Assembly (NCBI GenBank): GCA_003486795.1
Contig: DNFX01000089.1
Span: 1 to 10,558 of the forward strand
Source: Actinomycetota bacterium
GTDB taxonomy: Bacteria; Actinomycetota; Humimicrobiia; Humimicrobiales; Humimicrobiaceae
Direction: 5' to 3'
DNA: 10,558 bases
Shown here: positions 1 through 6,349 of the stretch, piece after piece
Numbering within the stretch: the first letter of the stretch is position 1
Layout of the letters: every line of letters begins with the position of its first letter
Notes under the pieces: model-generated
Told to the model about the DNA's origin: nothing
What the model saw: the letters and a program-made list of their open reading frames with translations, nothing else
Database searches by the model: none
Made by a program: the position numbers and the translations under genes

Positions 1-192
1 CAAAAGCATTTCGACCGCTGACTGTCTTTTTGAAGGAATAACTTTCGGCCTGAGTGAAAAAAGAGATAATACTATCGAAAAAACTGCAACTGCAACAAAC
101 ATTGAAACGGTAAGATTTGTAATTGAAATATCTAATCTCCCGATGCTTATATGGACAAGCTCTTTAAGATAAAAGTGATGAAGAATATCCAA
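1..192 (-). CDS. atpB: F-type ATP synthase subunit a, N-terminal fragment (runs off left edge)
   Basis: Subunit a of the membrane F0 sector forms the ion half-channels next to the c-ring. Only the first 64 codons are in the window. The protein starts MDILHHFYLKELVHISIG, continues through DISITNLTVSMF into a hydrophobic helix (about residues 26-47), and then gives RPKVIPSKRQSAVEML. An HH-containing N-terminus, a first helix after an 'I-I-T' segment, and a P-x-x-x-Q-x-x-x-E element are typical of the AtpB N-terminus. The frame is closed upstream by TAA at 234-232. The only plausible start is TTG at 192-190, preceded by AAGGAG with 8 nt spacing. A dCMP deaminase gene upstream fits a neighbourhood that I recall from clostridial F-type ATPase operons. 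The ion-binding and arginine-bearing helices lie outside the window, so coupling ion and integrity cannot be judged. The identification rests on a short stretch. Confidence 0.78.
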   Translation of the reverse strand, partial: MDILHHFYLKELVHISIGRLDISITNLTVSMFVAVAVFSIVLSLFSLRPKVIPSKRQSAVEMLL

Positions 193-200
193 AACCTTAT

Positions 201-206
201 CTCCTT
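201..206 (-). promoter_or_regulatory. Ribosome binding site deciding the TTG start of atpB
   Basis: The minus strand reads AAGGAG here, followed by 8 nt and then TTG at 192-190. There is no ATG or GTG in frame between this TTG and the upstream stop at 234-232. The strong Shine-Dalgarno site is therefore the main reason for choosing TTG. It is one of the two best ribosome binding sites in the window. Confidence 0.7.
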
Positions 207-312
207 CTTCAAAATATCCGGATACAGAACCTTAAATATAAATCGCCTGTATAAATATCTTTTAACCAGAACCGGACATATTTATTTATAAAACTATTTT
301 TTTAAAATAATA

Positions 313-320
313 ATTATATC
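313..320 (-). promoter_or_regulatory. Candidate extended -10 promoter for the F-type ATPase operon
   Basis: The minus strand reads TGATATAAT (321-313), a perfect TGnTATAAT extended -10 element. No good -35 lies 16-18 nt upstream. Transcription would start near 306, leaving a leader of about 114 nt before atpB. That leader contains a weak 6-bp stem (ATACAG/CTGTAT, 222-227 and 247-252). A second candidate is TTGCAA (447-442), a 17-nt spacer and TATTAA (424-419). In DNA this AT-rich such matches arise by chance, so both are tentative. Confidence 0.35.
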
Positions 321-546
321 ACTATGATGAAAATATGTTTTTTCTGTATATAAGAAAAACTTCGATATTTAAAAATATTGTGAAGAAAATTATAAAGGAA
401 AAAAGAAGATATCTGACGTTAATAAAATGGATTCTGGTAAATTGCAATCAGAGCAAGTCCTGAAAAACTGTAAAAAAATATTTTTAAGATCAGTTTATGG
501 CTACTTATCATGATTTATGTAATCCTGTGACTGAAAATTTTTTATT

Positions 547-1011
547 TTATTCATTCAGCTTGATAAGCTCGATGCCTGCCTCTTTGAGAAGGTCAAGTGA
601 GAGCTGGTCAGGATATTCCTCATAATAGTAAATCTTCTGTATTCCTGCATTTATTATCATTTTGGCGCAAAGGACACATGGCTGTGTGGTCGAATAGATA
701 ACTGAGCCTGCTATCTGTACGCCGTGATATGCAGCCTGTATTATGGCATTCTGCTCCGCGTGAAGCGCCCTGCATATTTCATGCCTCTGTCCTGATGGAA
801 CTTTTAGTTCTTCCCTGAGGCATCTTCCGATTTCAAGACAGCTTTTTACTCCTCTCGGCGCCCCGTTATATCCAGTAGTAAGTATTCTTTTATCTTTTAC
901 AATTATGGCTCCGACTTTTCGTCTGAGGCATGTAGAGCGGGAAGCAACTGTCTTTGTAATGGAAACAAAGTATTCATCCCATGAAGGCCGCTTCTGTGTC
1001 TGCTCAATCAT
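547..1011 (-). CDS. dCMP deaminase (deoxycytidylate deaminase)
   Basis: A zinc-dependent enzyme that deaminates dCMP to dUMP in the cytoplasm, supplying thymidylate synthase. The 154-residue protein has the complete catalytic signature: H84-A-E86 (HAEQNAI), where the histidine binds zinc and the glutamate shuttles protons, and P111-C112-x-x-C115 with the other two zinc ligands. GYNGAPRG (47-54) is the substrate-pocket motif of the family. C28, C58 and H77 resemble the second structural zinc site of phage T4-type dCMP deaminases, but this rests on alignment by eye. The start is ATG at 1011-1009, overlapping the rnfB stop in an ATGA junction, with AAAAGG about 10 nt upstream. This implies translational coupling to the Rnf operon. 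The length is normal and the gene looks intact. A ComEB name is used for this family in Bacillus, but a competence role is not implied. Confidence 0.93.
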   Translation of the reverse strand: MIEQTQKRPSWDEYFVSITKTVASRSTCLRRKVGAIIVKDKRILTTGYNGAPRGVKSCLEIGRCLREELKVPSGQRHEICRALHAEQNAIIQAAYHGVQIAGSVIYSTTQPCVLCAKMIINAGIQKIYYYEEYPDQLSLDLLKEAGIELIKLNE

Positions 1012-1853
1012 TTGCTTAGAACCTTTTCTTTTTTTAAGGAATCCATCCTGAGTTTTGTAAGAACATTTTTTGGACAGGCTTCAATACATGCTCCGCAGTC
1101 TATGCATTTGCCCAGATCAAACTCTGGGATCTGTTTTTCCTTATTCCATACAATTGCATCATATTCGCATGCTTTGAAGCATTTCCTGCAGTGTGTGCAC
1201 CCGGATTCGCATTTTTCCCTTCCAGGAATATCTCTTATGCTGTCATAGCTGCATCTGAATACTACTTTTGAATCTGCTGGTATAAGCTTTATTATATGCC
1301 TCGGACATTCCTTTACGCATAAACCGCAGCCGGTACATTTGTCAGGATCAATCACTGCAATTTTTCTGTCAACATCTATGCTTATCGCATTCTGGGGACA
1401 TACTTTGGTACAGTCACCCAGCCCGAGACAGCCGAATGGACATTTTTTAAAACCTTTTAGTATTTTTGAAGCTGATTTACATGTTCCGACTCCCACATAA
1501 GTACCTATTTTCTCACAGTCACCGCTGCAGCAGACTACTGCCTTCTTGTTCATAGCATTTTTATCTACCACAAGGTCAAGACTTTTTTCGATTCCTTCAA
1601 GCATGGAATTATCCTGAAGAACAGTAGCGCAGACATTTGAAAAAAATACTTTTTTATCCTTTGAAAGCGCCTGTGCATATGCAAAGCAGCCAGGATATCC
1701 GCATGCACCGCAGTTCATGCCCGGGAGATGTTCGGAAACTTCCTGTGCCTTTGCAAGGGAAGCAGGTTCTTTGGGAAGTGTTCTGTTTGTAATCCATATC
1801 AGCACTCCGCAAATAACTCCTATAGATGTTAATATCGCTATTATTATCCACAT
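1008..1853 (-). CDS. rnfB: Rnf complex subunit RnfB, polyferredoxin
   Basis: RnfB is the electron entry subunit, taking electrons from reduced ferredoxin on the cytoplasmic side. The 281-residue protein has one N-terminal membrane helix (about 2-22). A 4Fe-4S domain follows with C48-G-A-C51-G-Y-P-G-C56 and C75. Four further ferredoxin-type cysteine sets are C138/C142/C148/C152P, C173/C176/C179/C183P, C215/C219/C222/C225/C229 and C250/C253/C256/C260P. Extra cysteines C108, C109, C113 and C125 lie between the first domain and the ferredoxin part. This long multi-cluster form matches RnfB of anaerobic clostridia and Thermotoga-like bacteria rather than the shorter proteobacterial one. The start is ATG at 1853-1851, with AAGGA about 7 nt upstream. 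It lies 27 nt after rnfA and overlaps the dCMP deaminase gene by 4 nt. Confidence 0.96.
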   Translation of the reverse strand: MWIIIAILTSIGVICGVLIWITNRTLPKEPASLAKAQEVSEHLPGMNCGACGYPGCFAYAQALSKDKKVFFSNVCATVLQDNSMLEGIEKSLDLVVDKNAMNKKAVVCCSGDCEKIGTYVGVGTCKSASKILKGFKKCPFGCLGLGDCTKVCPQNAISIDVDRKIAVIDPDKCTGCGLCVKECPRHIIKLIPADSKVVFRCSYDSIRDIPGREKCESGCTHCRKCFKACEYDAIVWNKEKQIPEFDLGKCIDCGACIEACPKNVLTKLRMDSLKKEKVLSK

Positions 1854-1880
1854 AATTTTTCCTTAAAAATAAATTTCTAT

Positions 1881-2468
1881 TTAAATCATTCCGCTGAAAC
1901 CCATGTATGCAAGAGATAGGATTGCAGCGATTATAAATGCAATCGGCAGTCCTCTCATTGACTTGGGTGTATCTGCAAATTCCAGCCTTTCCCTTATTGC
2001 AGACATTATTATAAGCATTAAAGTAAAACCTATGCCGCCGCCAAGAGCACTAATTATGCTTTGTACCATGGCATAATTTGCCTGTGCATTTATTAATGTA
2101 ATACCAAGTACCGCACAGTTTGTCGTGATAAGAGGCAGATATATGCCCAGCGAATTATATAAGGTTATATTTGTTCTCTTGATAAATAACTCAACTATCT
2201 GTACAAGTGATGCAATTACAAGTATATATATGATTATATTCATAAACTCTACTTTGTATGGAACAAGAATAAATCTGTAAATCAGTGTTGTTGCGATTGA
2301 GGCCATTACCATTACAAGAGTGACTGCCGCACCCATGCTTATGGCATTGGACAGCTTCTTGGAAACTCCGAAAAACGGACACAGACCAAGAAATTTTGAC
2401 AATATAAAATTATTTATAAGGGCCATGCTCATGAAAATCGTAATGAGGCTCGGACCTGTTTCACTCAT
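1881..2468 (-). CDS. rnfA: Rnf complex subunit RnfA, membrane subunit with Fe-S cysteines
   Basis: An integral membrane subunit homologous to NqrE. Together with RnfE it carries electrons across the membrane through a shared intramembrane [2Fe-2S] centre. The 195-residue sequence is hydrophobic throughout, with about six helices. Both family cysteine motifs are present: NNFILSKFLGLCPFFGVSK with C30, and YLPLITTNCAVLG with C118. IRERLEF (about 158-164) follows the conserved loop. The start is ATG at 2468-2466, with AGGAG (about 2478-2482) some 9 nt upstream, one of the better ribosome binding sites of the operon. The gene overlaps the end of rnfE by 8 nt, so the two sister subunits are probably made in coupled fashion. 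The length is typical of the family. Confidence 0.97.
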   Translation of the reverse strand: MSETGPSLITIFMSMALINNFILSKFLGLCPFFGVSKKLSNAISMGAAVTLVMVMASIATTLIYRFILVPYKVEFMNIIIYILVIASLVQIVELFIKRTNITLYNSLGIYLPLITTNCAVLGITLINAQANYAMVQSIISALGGGIGFTLMLIIMSAIRERLEFADTPKSMRGLPIAFIIAAILSLAYMGFSGMI

Positions 2469-3102
2469 TTTTTAACACTCCTATCATACGGAATAATGCA
2501 AGTAAAAGACCCATGACAATAAATGCTCCCGGAGGCATTATAAATACAGACATCGGGCTCTCTGTAAGAACAGGTACTGAGAACAATTGCTTTCCAAATA
2601 CTTCAAGGCCACCGGTTCCCAGTAATTCCCTGAAAAATGAAATTATTATAAGTGATATTGTAAAACCAAAACCTACTCCGAAAGCATCTGCAATTGAAAG
2701 AACCACTGAATTCTTTGATGCAAAAACCTCAGCTCTTCCCAGAATAATACAGTTGACAACGATTAGAGGAAGATAAATTCCAAGAGACTCATATAGTGGC
2801 GGCAGATATGCTTCAAAGACCAGGCTCAGTATGGTAACAAAAGTAGCTATTACAACTATAAACACTGGTATTCTGACTAGATTGGGAGTTATTTTCCTTA
2901 AGAGGGATATGATTATATTAGATCCCAGTAAAACAAAAATAACCCCTGCGCTCATGCCTAATGCATTGTTTAGCGAATTGCTGACTGCAAGAGTAGGACA
3001 TAGACCCAGAACCAGTACAAATACAGGGTTTGTAATTACTATACCTTTTACAAATTCCAGCCAGAATTTTTTTGCTGTTAGTCTTTCCTGTTTTTCAATC
3101 AT
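2461..3102 (-). CDS. rnfE: Rnf complex subunit RnfE, membrane subunit with Fe-S cysteines
   Basis: The paralogue of RnfA, homologous to NqrD, inserted in the membrane in the opposite sense. It provides the other pair of ligands for the intramembrane iron-sulfur centre. The 213-residue protein shows NPVFVLVLGLCPTLAVSN with C35 and YLPLIVVNCIILGRAE with C118. FFRELLGTGG (about 156-165) and about six membrane helices complete the family pattern. The start is ATG at 3102-3100. Only a poor purine stretch (AAAGA) precedes it, and there is a 116-nt gap back to rnfG. This is the weakest junction within the operon. The C-terminus overlaps rnfA by 8 nt. Confidence 0.96.
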   Translation of the reverse strand: MIEKQERLTAKKFWLEFVKGIVITNPVFVLVLGLCPTLAVSNSLNNALGMSAGVIFVLLGSNIIISLLRKITPNLVRIPVFIVVIATFVTILSLVFEAYLPPLYESLGIYLPLIVVNCIILGRAEVFASKNSVVLSIADAFGVGFGFTISLIIISFFRELLGTGGLEVFGKQLFSVPVLTESPMSVFIMPPGAFIVMGLLLALFRMIGVLKNE

Positions 3103-3129
3103 TTCTTTATTCTGTTAATCTTTATTAAT

Positions 3130-3219
3130 TTATTTATTTTTATTTCTGTCTATACTTATAATTTCTGTTAATGCTGCCTGCCGGCCTATAATACAGTCTG
3201 TAATTTTATATAATAACAT
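3130..3219 (-). other. Possible 29-codon small ORF in the rnfG-rnfE gap
   Basis: The rnfG stop TAA (3221-3219) shares its last base with an ATG, giving a TAATG junction. This ATG opens a 29-codon frame ending with TAA at 3132-3130. The product would begin MLLYKITDCIIGRQAALTEI and end in an Asn/Lys-rich tail. The first two-thirds are less AT-biased than the surrounding spacer. No family is recognised, and a chance ORF is the default explanation. No other signal in the 116-nt gap (3103-3218) is convincing. Confidence 0.2.
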
Positions 3220-3785
3220 TAATAATTTTTCGTTTTGATAATCTCCAGTTTTTCTTCTATGGCACCTCTTACCGAATCAGTCACAGCTCTTGAACTTATT
3301 GTCGCTCCTGATATGGCATCTATTTTACCGCCATCCTTGCTCAATTTCACGTCCTGAACTTCCAGTCCCTTAAACTGGTCAGTAAAGAAAGCTTCAAGTA
3401 TTTTCGTACCAAGACCAGGTGTTTCAGTATTGGAAAGAACCGATATTTCTTTTACCAGATAATCTTTGTCAAGACCTACTATTGTGTTGATGTCTCCTCC
3501 ATAACCCTTACCCACAGCTATAAAAGAATATCCTATGGGTTCGCCATCTTTTAAGATGATATATATATCATCTTTGAGTTCAAAATCCTCCATCTCAGGA
3601 TAAATCCTCTCAAGCACATTAGTTACTTTGGCTTCTCTTTCTGCAATTATTTTTTCCTGGGTGAAGCTGTTTACAAGCATTAGTAAAAGAACAGCTACAA
3701 ATACTATTATAGATAAAAAGATAATAGGATAAATCTTATTGTTTAATATTTTCGTTCCGAAACCTGTCTTTTCTTCTGGAATCAT
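3219..3785 (-). CDS. rnfG: Rnf complex subunit RnfG, covalent FMN-binding subunit
   Basis: RnfG is a membrane-anchored subunit homologous to NqrC whose soluble domain lies outside the cytoplasmic membrane. It carries an FMN bound through a phosphoester to threonine. The 188-residue protein has one N-terminal helix (about 18-40) and then an FMN-binding domain. ETPGLGTK (121-128) is a conserved family element. D156-A-I-S-G-A-T162 matches the ApbE target motif DxxSGAT, so T162 is the predicted flavin attachment residue. The start is ATG at 3785-3783, with GGGA about 9 nt upstream. It lies 33 nt after rnfD. apbE, the enzyme that performs this modification, is the first gene of the same operon. 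Confidence 0.96.
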   Translation of the reverse strand: MIPEEKTGFGTKILNNKIYPIIFLSIIVFVAVLLLMLVNSFTQEKIIAEREAKVTNVLERIYPEMEDFELKDDIYIILKDGEPIGYSFIAVGKGYGGDINTIVGLDKDYLVKEISVLSNTETPGLGTKILEAFFTDQFKGLEVQDVKLSKDGGKIDAISGATISSRAVTDSVRGAIEEKLEIIKTKNY

Positions 3786-3818
3786 TTTCTTTTCCCGGTT
3801 AAATCTCTTTTTTCTTTT

Positions 3819-4895
3819 TTATTTCGCTTGTTTTGTTTTTTCCGGTCTGACAAAACCGAAAGGCTTAGGCCTTATATACCTGTCAATAAGCGGGGTAAAA
3901 CCGTTCATTATAAGAATTGAAAAACATACACCTTCAGGCATTGCCCCGAAACGTCTTATCAAAAATGTTATAAGTCCGCATCCGACTGCAAATACTATTC
4001 TTCCCGGTCCTGTAACAGGAGAAGTAACATAGTCGGTTGCCATAAATACAGCCCCGAAAAGAAGACCTCCTGCCATCACCTGAAATAAAATGTCTTCACC
4101 GAATATCAGAGACATTATCACTACAGTTGCAACATATACAAGTGGTATTTTCCAGTCGATTATTTTGAATGCTATCAGTAATATACCTGCAATTATTATA
4201 AGCATTGCAGATGTTTCTCCTATAGATCCTGCAACATTTCCAAAAAACAAATCCCTGTAAAGATCCATCTTTGAACCGGCAATTACAAAACTCTCTCCCA
4301 GTGGTGAAGCAGAAGTAACTGCATCTACACCAAAACTGCCAGGCAGATACCATTGCGTCATATATGTCGGAAAACTGATTGCAAGAAAAGCTCTTCCTGC
4401 AAGTGCAGGATTAAATATATTATAACCAAGACCCCCAAAAGCTTCCTTGGCAAGAGCTATCGAAAAAGCAGAGCCTATTACAACCATCCAGATTGGGATA
4501 CGAGGCGGAAGAGTAAGAGCAAGCAGCAGCCCCGTAATAAGAGCGCTTCCGTCCATTTTAAAATTCTTTTTCCTTGCTTTCTTTATTATCAGCTCAATAA
4601 GAACAGCTGTAACAGTAGAAGAAAACATTACCCAGAAAGCTCTGAGTCCGAAAAAATAAACAGCGGCAACTGACGGAAAAATAAGTGATGCAAAAAATAT
4701 ATACATTATTTTTGCACTGGAAATACCTCTCCAGATATGCGGGGACTGGGAAATAAAATTATTTTCCCTTACAATAATACTATCTTTTACAGTACCTGCG
4801 GAATCATTACCGGTTTCATCATTAATTCCAGTATTATTATCAGTATTAGTATTGTTTTCGATATTGTTTTCTTTATTTATTTCATTCATTTCCAA
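3819..4895 (-). CDS. rnfD: Rnf complex subunit RnfD, membrane flavoprotein subunit (ion path)
   Basis: A multi-spanning membrane subunit homologous to NqrB and thought to take part in ion translocation. It shows SPHIWRG (51-57), DGSALITGLLLALTLPP (115-131), NIFNPALAGRAFL (159-171) and ATDYVTSPVTGPGR (286-299), all family hallmarks, and about eight to ten helices. Two things are unusual. First, residues 1-46 form an Asn/Glu-rich low-complexity extension before the usual start region. Second, the segment that normally carries covalent FMN reads D191-A-V-T-S-A-S197-P-L, with serine (codon TCA, 4307-4305) instead of threonine. The first possible start is TTG at 4895-4893. ATG at 4889-4887 (residue 3) is at least as likely, since neither has a good ribosome binding site. 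Confidence 0.95.
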   Translation of the reverse strand: MEMNEINKENNIENNTNTDNNTGINDETGNDSAGTVKDSIIVRENNFISQSPHIWRGISSAKIMYIFFASLIFPSVAAVYFFGLRAFWVMFSSTVTAVLIELIIKKARKKNFKMDGSALITGLLLALTLPPRIPIWMVVIGSAFSIALAKEAFGGLGYNIFNPALAGRAFLAISFPTYMTQWYLPGSFGVDAVTSASPLGESFVIAGSKMDLYRDLFFGNVAGSIGETSAMLIIIAGILLIAFKIIDWKIPLVYVATVVIMSLIFGEDILFQVMAGGLLFGAVFMATDYVTSPVTGPGRIVFAVGCGLITFLIRRFGAMPEGVCFSILIMNGFTPLIDRYIRPKPFGFVRPEKTKQAK

Positions 4896-4934
4896 GATTA
4901 AAATGTACTTTTTATTCTAAATCCTTTTATAATT

Positions 4935-6338
4935 CTATTTTCCTGTCAATATGCTTTTGCCTGTTTTTATATATGCTACTATCGGTATTGCCGAAGGACA
5001 GACATAGGCGCATGAACCACATTCTATGCAACTCGAGATATAATATTCACTGCACATATCAAACCTGCTGTTTTTTACAAAATTAACATAGTTTAAAGGC
5101 AGAAGATTCATCGGGCATATATCCACACACCTTCCGCATCTTATACAGTTTCCTTCATTTCTTGGAAGACCTCTTTTTATAAGTATGCAGTTTACAGCTT
5201 TTGTAACAGGAAAGTTTTCTTCATTTATGTCATTACCCATCATCGGTCCGCCAAGTATGATTTCTCTTATTTCACTTTTAAACTCACCACAGCATTTAAG
5301 TATTTCACTTACAGGAGTTCCTATTCTTACAACAAAATTTCCGGGATTTGAAACAGCACCTGTTACGGTAATTATTTTTTCTATAAGAGGCTGACCTCTT
5401 AAAACCGCATCACAGACAGCTTTGCATGTCCCGACGTTGTTGACAACAGCTCCCACATCAAGCGGAAGTCCTCCCACCGGAACTTTCCTTTTAAGAACAT
5501 TTTTAATAAGTGTTTTTTCAGCTCCCATGGGATATTTTGATTTCAGGGAAACAACACAGAAATTATCTTCAAGACCTGATTCTGTAATCAGACTGTTCAT
5601 ATTCAGAATTGCATCCTGCTTGTTGTCTTCGATGGCTATATAGACTTTCATGGGATGAAGTACTTTATACAGGATATAAGCGCCTGTCAGAACCTGCATT
5701 CCGTATTGAAGCATTATTCTGTGATCCGCTGTTATGTAAGGCTCACATTCACATCCGTTTATAATAACCGAATCTATTTTTTTACCTTCAGGTGGTCTGA
5801 GTTTTACATGGGTTGGAAAAGCAGCGCCTCCAAGGCCGACGATTCCAGCATTTTTTACCAGGGATATGATTTCTTCGTTTTCAATACTATTGATTTTATC
5901 GATTATTTCTTTTATTTTTTCTGAAAGATAATTTTCTGTTTCAGAATTTTCTGTAAAACCATCAAGATCTTTTTTGATTTCCTCAAAAACCGGATTTACA
6001 GGCAGATACTGGAACTCCTCTTCATCAGAAGCAGTAATCTCAACGGCATCAACAATTGAGTTTGCAAGAGGATTTATCATTTTAAAAACCGAGCTGACTG
6101 TTCCGGTTATCGTTGAATGAATGGGTGCAGAGATAAAACTTTCTGAATCTGCAATCAGCTGTCCCGTTCTGACCTTATCTCCTTTTTTTACAAGAAGATT
6201 ACATTGCTGTCCAAAATGCTGCTGCAGGGGCAGTATCACTTTTGAGGGTAATTCAAGCCTGGTGACTGGCATGTGCTCGGTTATCTTGTTTTCAGGTAAT
6301 TTAAGGCCTGCAGTAAATTTTACTCTTTTTATTGTCAT
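4935..6338 (-). CDS. rnfC: Rnf complex subunit RnfC, NADH/FMN and Fe-S subunit
   Basis: RnfC is the peripheral cytoplasmic subunit that reduces NAD+, related to the NuoF family. The 467-residue protein begins with a biotinyl/lipoyl-like region (about 30-100). A glycine-rich nucleotide-binding segment AGIVGLGGAAFPTHVKL (164-180) follows, then NGCECEPYITADHR (194-207) and KYPMGAEKTLI (268-278). The SLBB region is at about 321-350. Two 4Fe-4S clusters are bound by C398/C401/C404/C408P and C437/C440/C443/C447P. The stretch from about 104 to 160 is acidic and seems longer than in typical RnfC of about 440 residues. The start is ATG at 6338-6336, 11 nt after the apbE stop, with a modest GGAAA ribosome binding site that overlaps the end of apbE. 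Confidence 0.97.
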   Translation of the reverse strand: MTIKRVKFTAGLKLPENKITEHMPVTRLELPSKVILPLQQHFGQQCNLLVKKGDKVRTGQLIADSESFISAPIHSTITGTVSSVFKMINPLANSIVDAVEITASDEEEFQYLPVNPVFEEIKKDLDGFTENSETENYLSEKIKEIIDKINSIENEEIISLVKNAGIVGLGGAAFPTHVKLRPPEGKKIDSVIINGCECEPYITADHRIMLQYGMQVLTGAYILYKVLHPMKVYIAIEDNKQDAILNMNSLITESGLEDNFCVVSLKSKYPMGAEKTLIKNVLKRKVPVGGLPLDVGAVVNNVGTCKAVCDAVLRGQPLIEKIITVTGAVSNPGNFVVRIGTPVSEILKCCGEFKSEIREIILGGPMMGNDINEENFPVTKAVNCILIKRGLPRNEGNCIRCGRCVDICPMNLLPLNYVNFVKNSRFDMCSEYYISSCIECGSCAYVCPSAIPIVAYIKTGKSILTGK

Positions 6339-6349
6339 TCAATTTTCCA

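Larger units (their letters stand above)
193..546. other. 354-nt gap between dCMP deaminase and atpB
   Basis: No confident gene is seen here. On the minus strand there are two short overlapping ORFs in different frames, 511-419 (30 codons, ATG) and 447-322 (41 codons, TTG). Both encode hydrophobic segments. Joined by one frameshift they would make a two-helix peptide of roughly 60 residues in the place where atpI or atpZ often precedes atpB. The gap also holds the candidate promoters and ribosome binding site of atpB. An imperfect AT-rich inverted repeat at 337-360 lacks the GC stem and U-run of a convincing terminator. Confidence 0.4.

Noticed and set aside
222..252. Hairpin ATACAG/CTGTAT in the atpB leader as a riboswitch or attenuator
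   Set aside because: The stem has only 6 bp with a 19-nt AT-rich loop, and no known riboswitch core was recognised.
337..360. AT-rich inverted repeat (GTTTTTTCT...AGAAAAAC) as a terminator after dCMP deaminase
   Set aside because: The stem is short, almost purely A/T and bulged, with no GC base and no clear U-run in the minus-strand direction. It lies about 190 nt after the stop codon. Such repeats are expected in this composition.
1012..1248. Plus-strand 78-codon ORF opposite rnfB
   Set aside because: It is the antisense shadow of the cysteine-rich rnfB sequence, with no ribosome binding site and no independent support.
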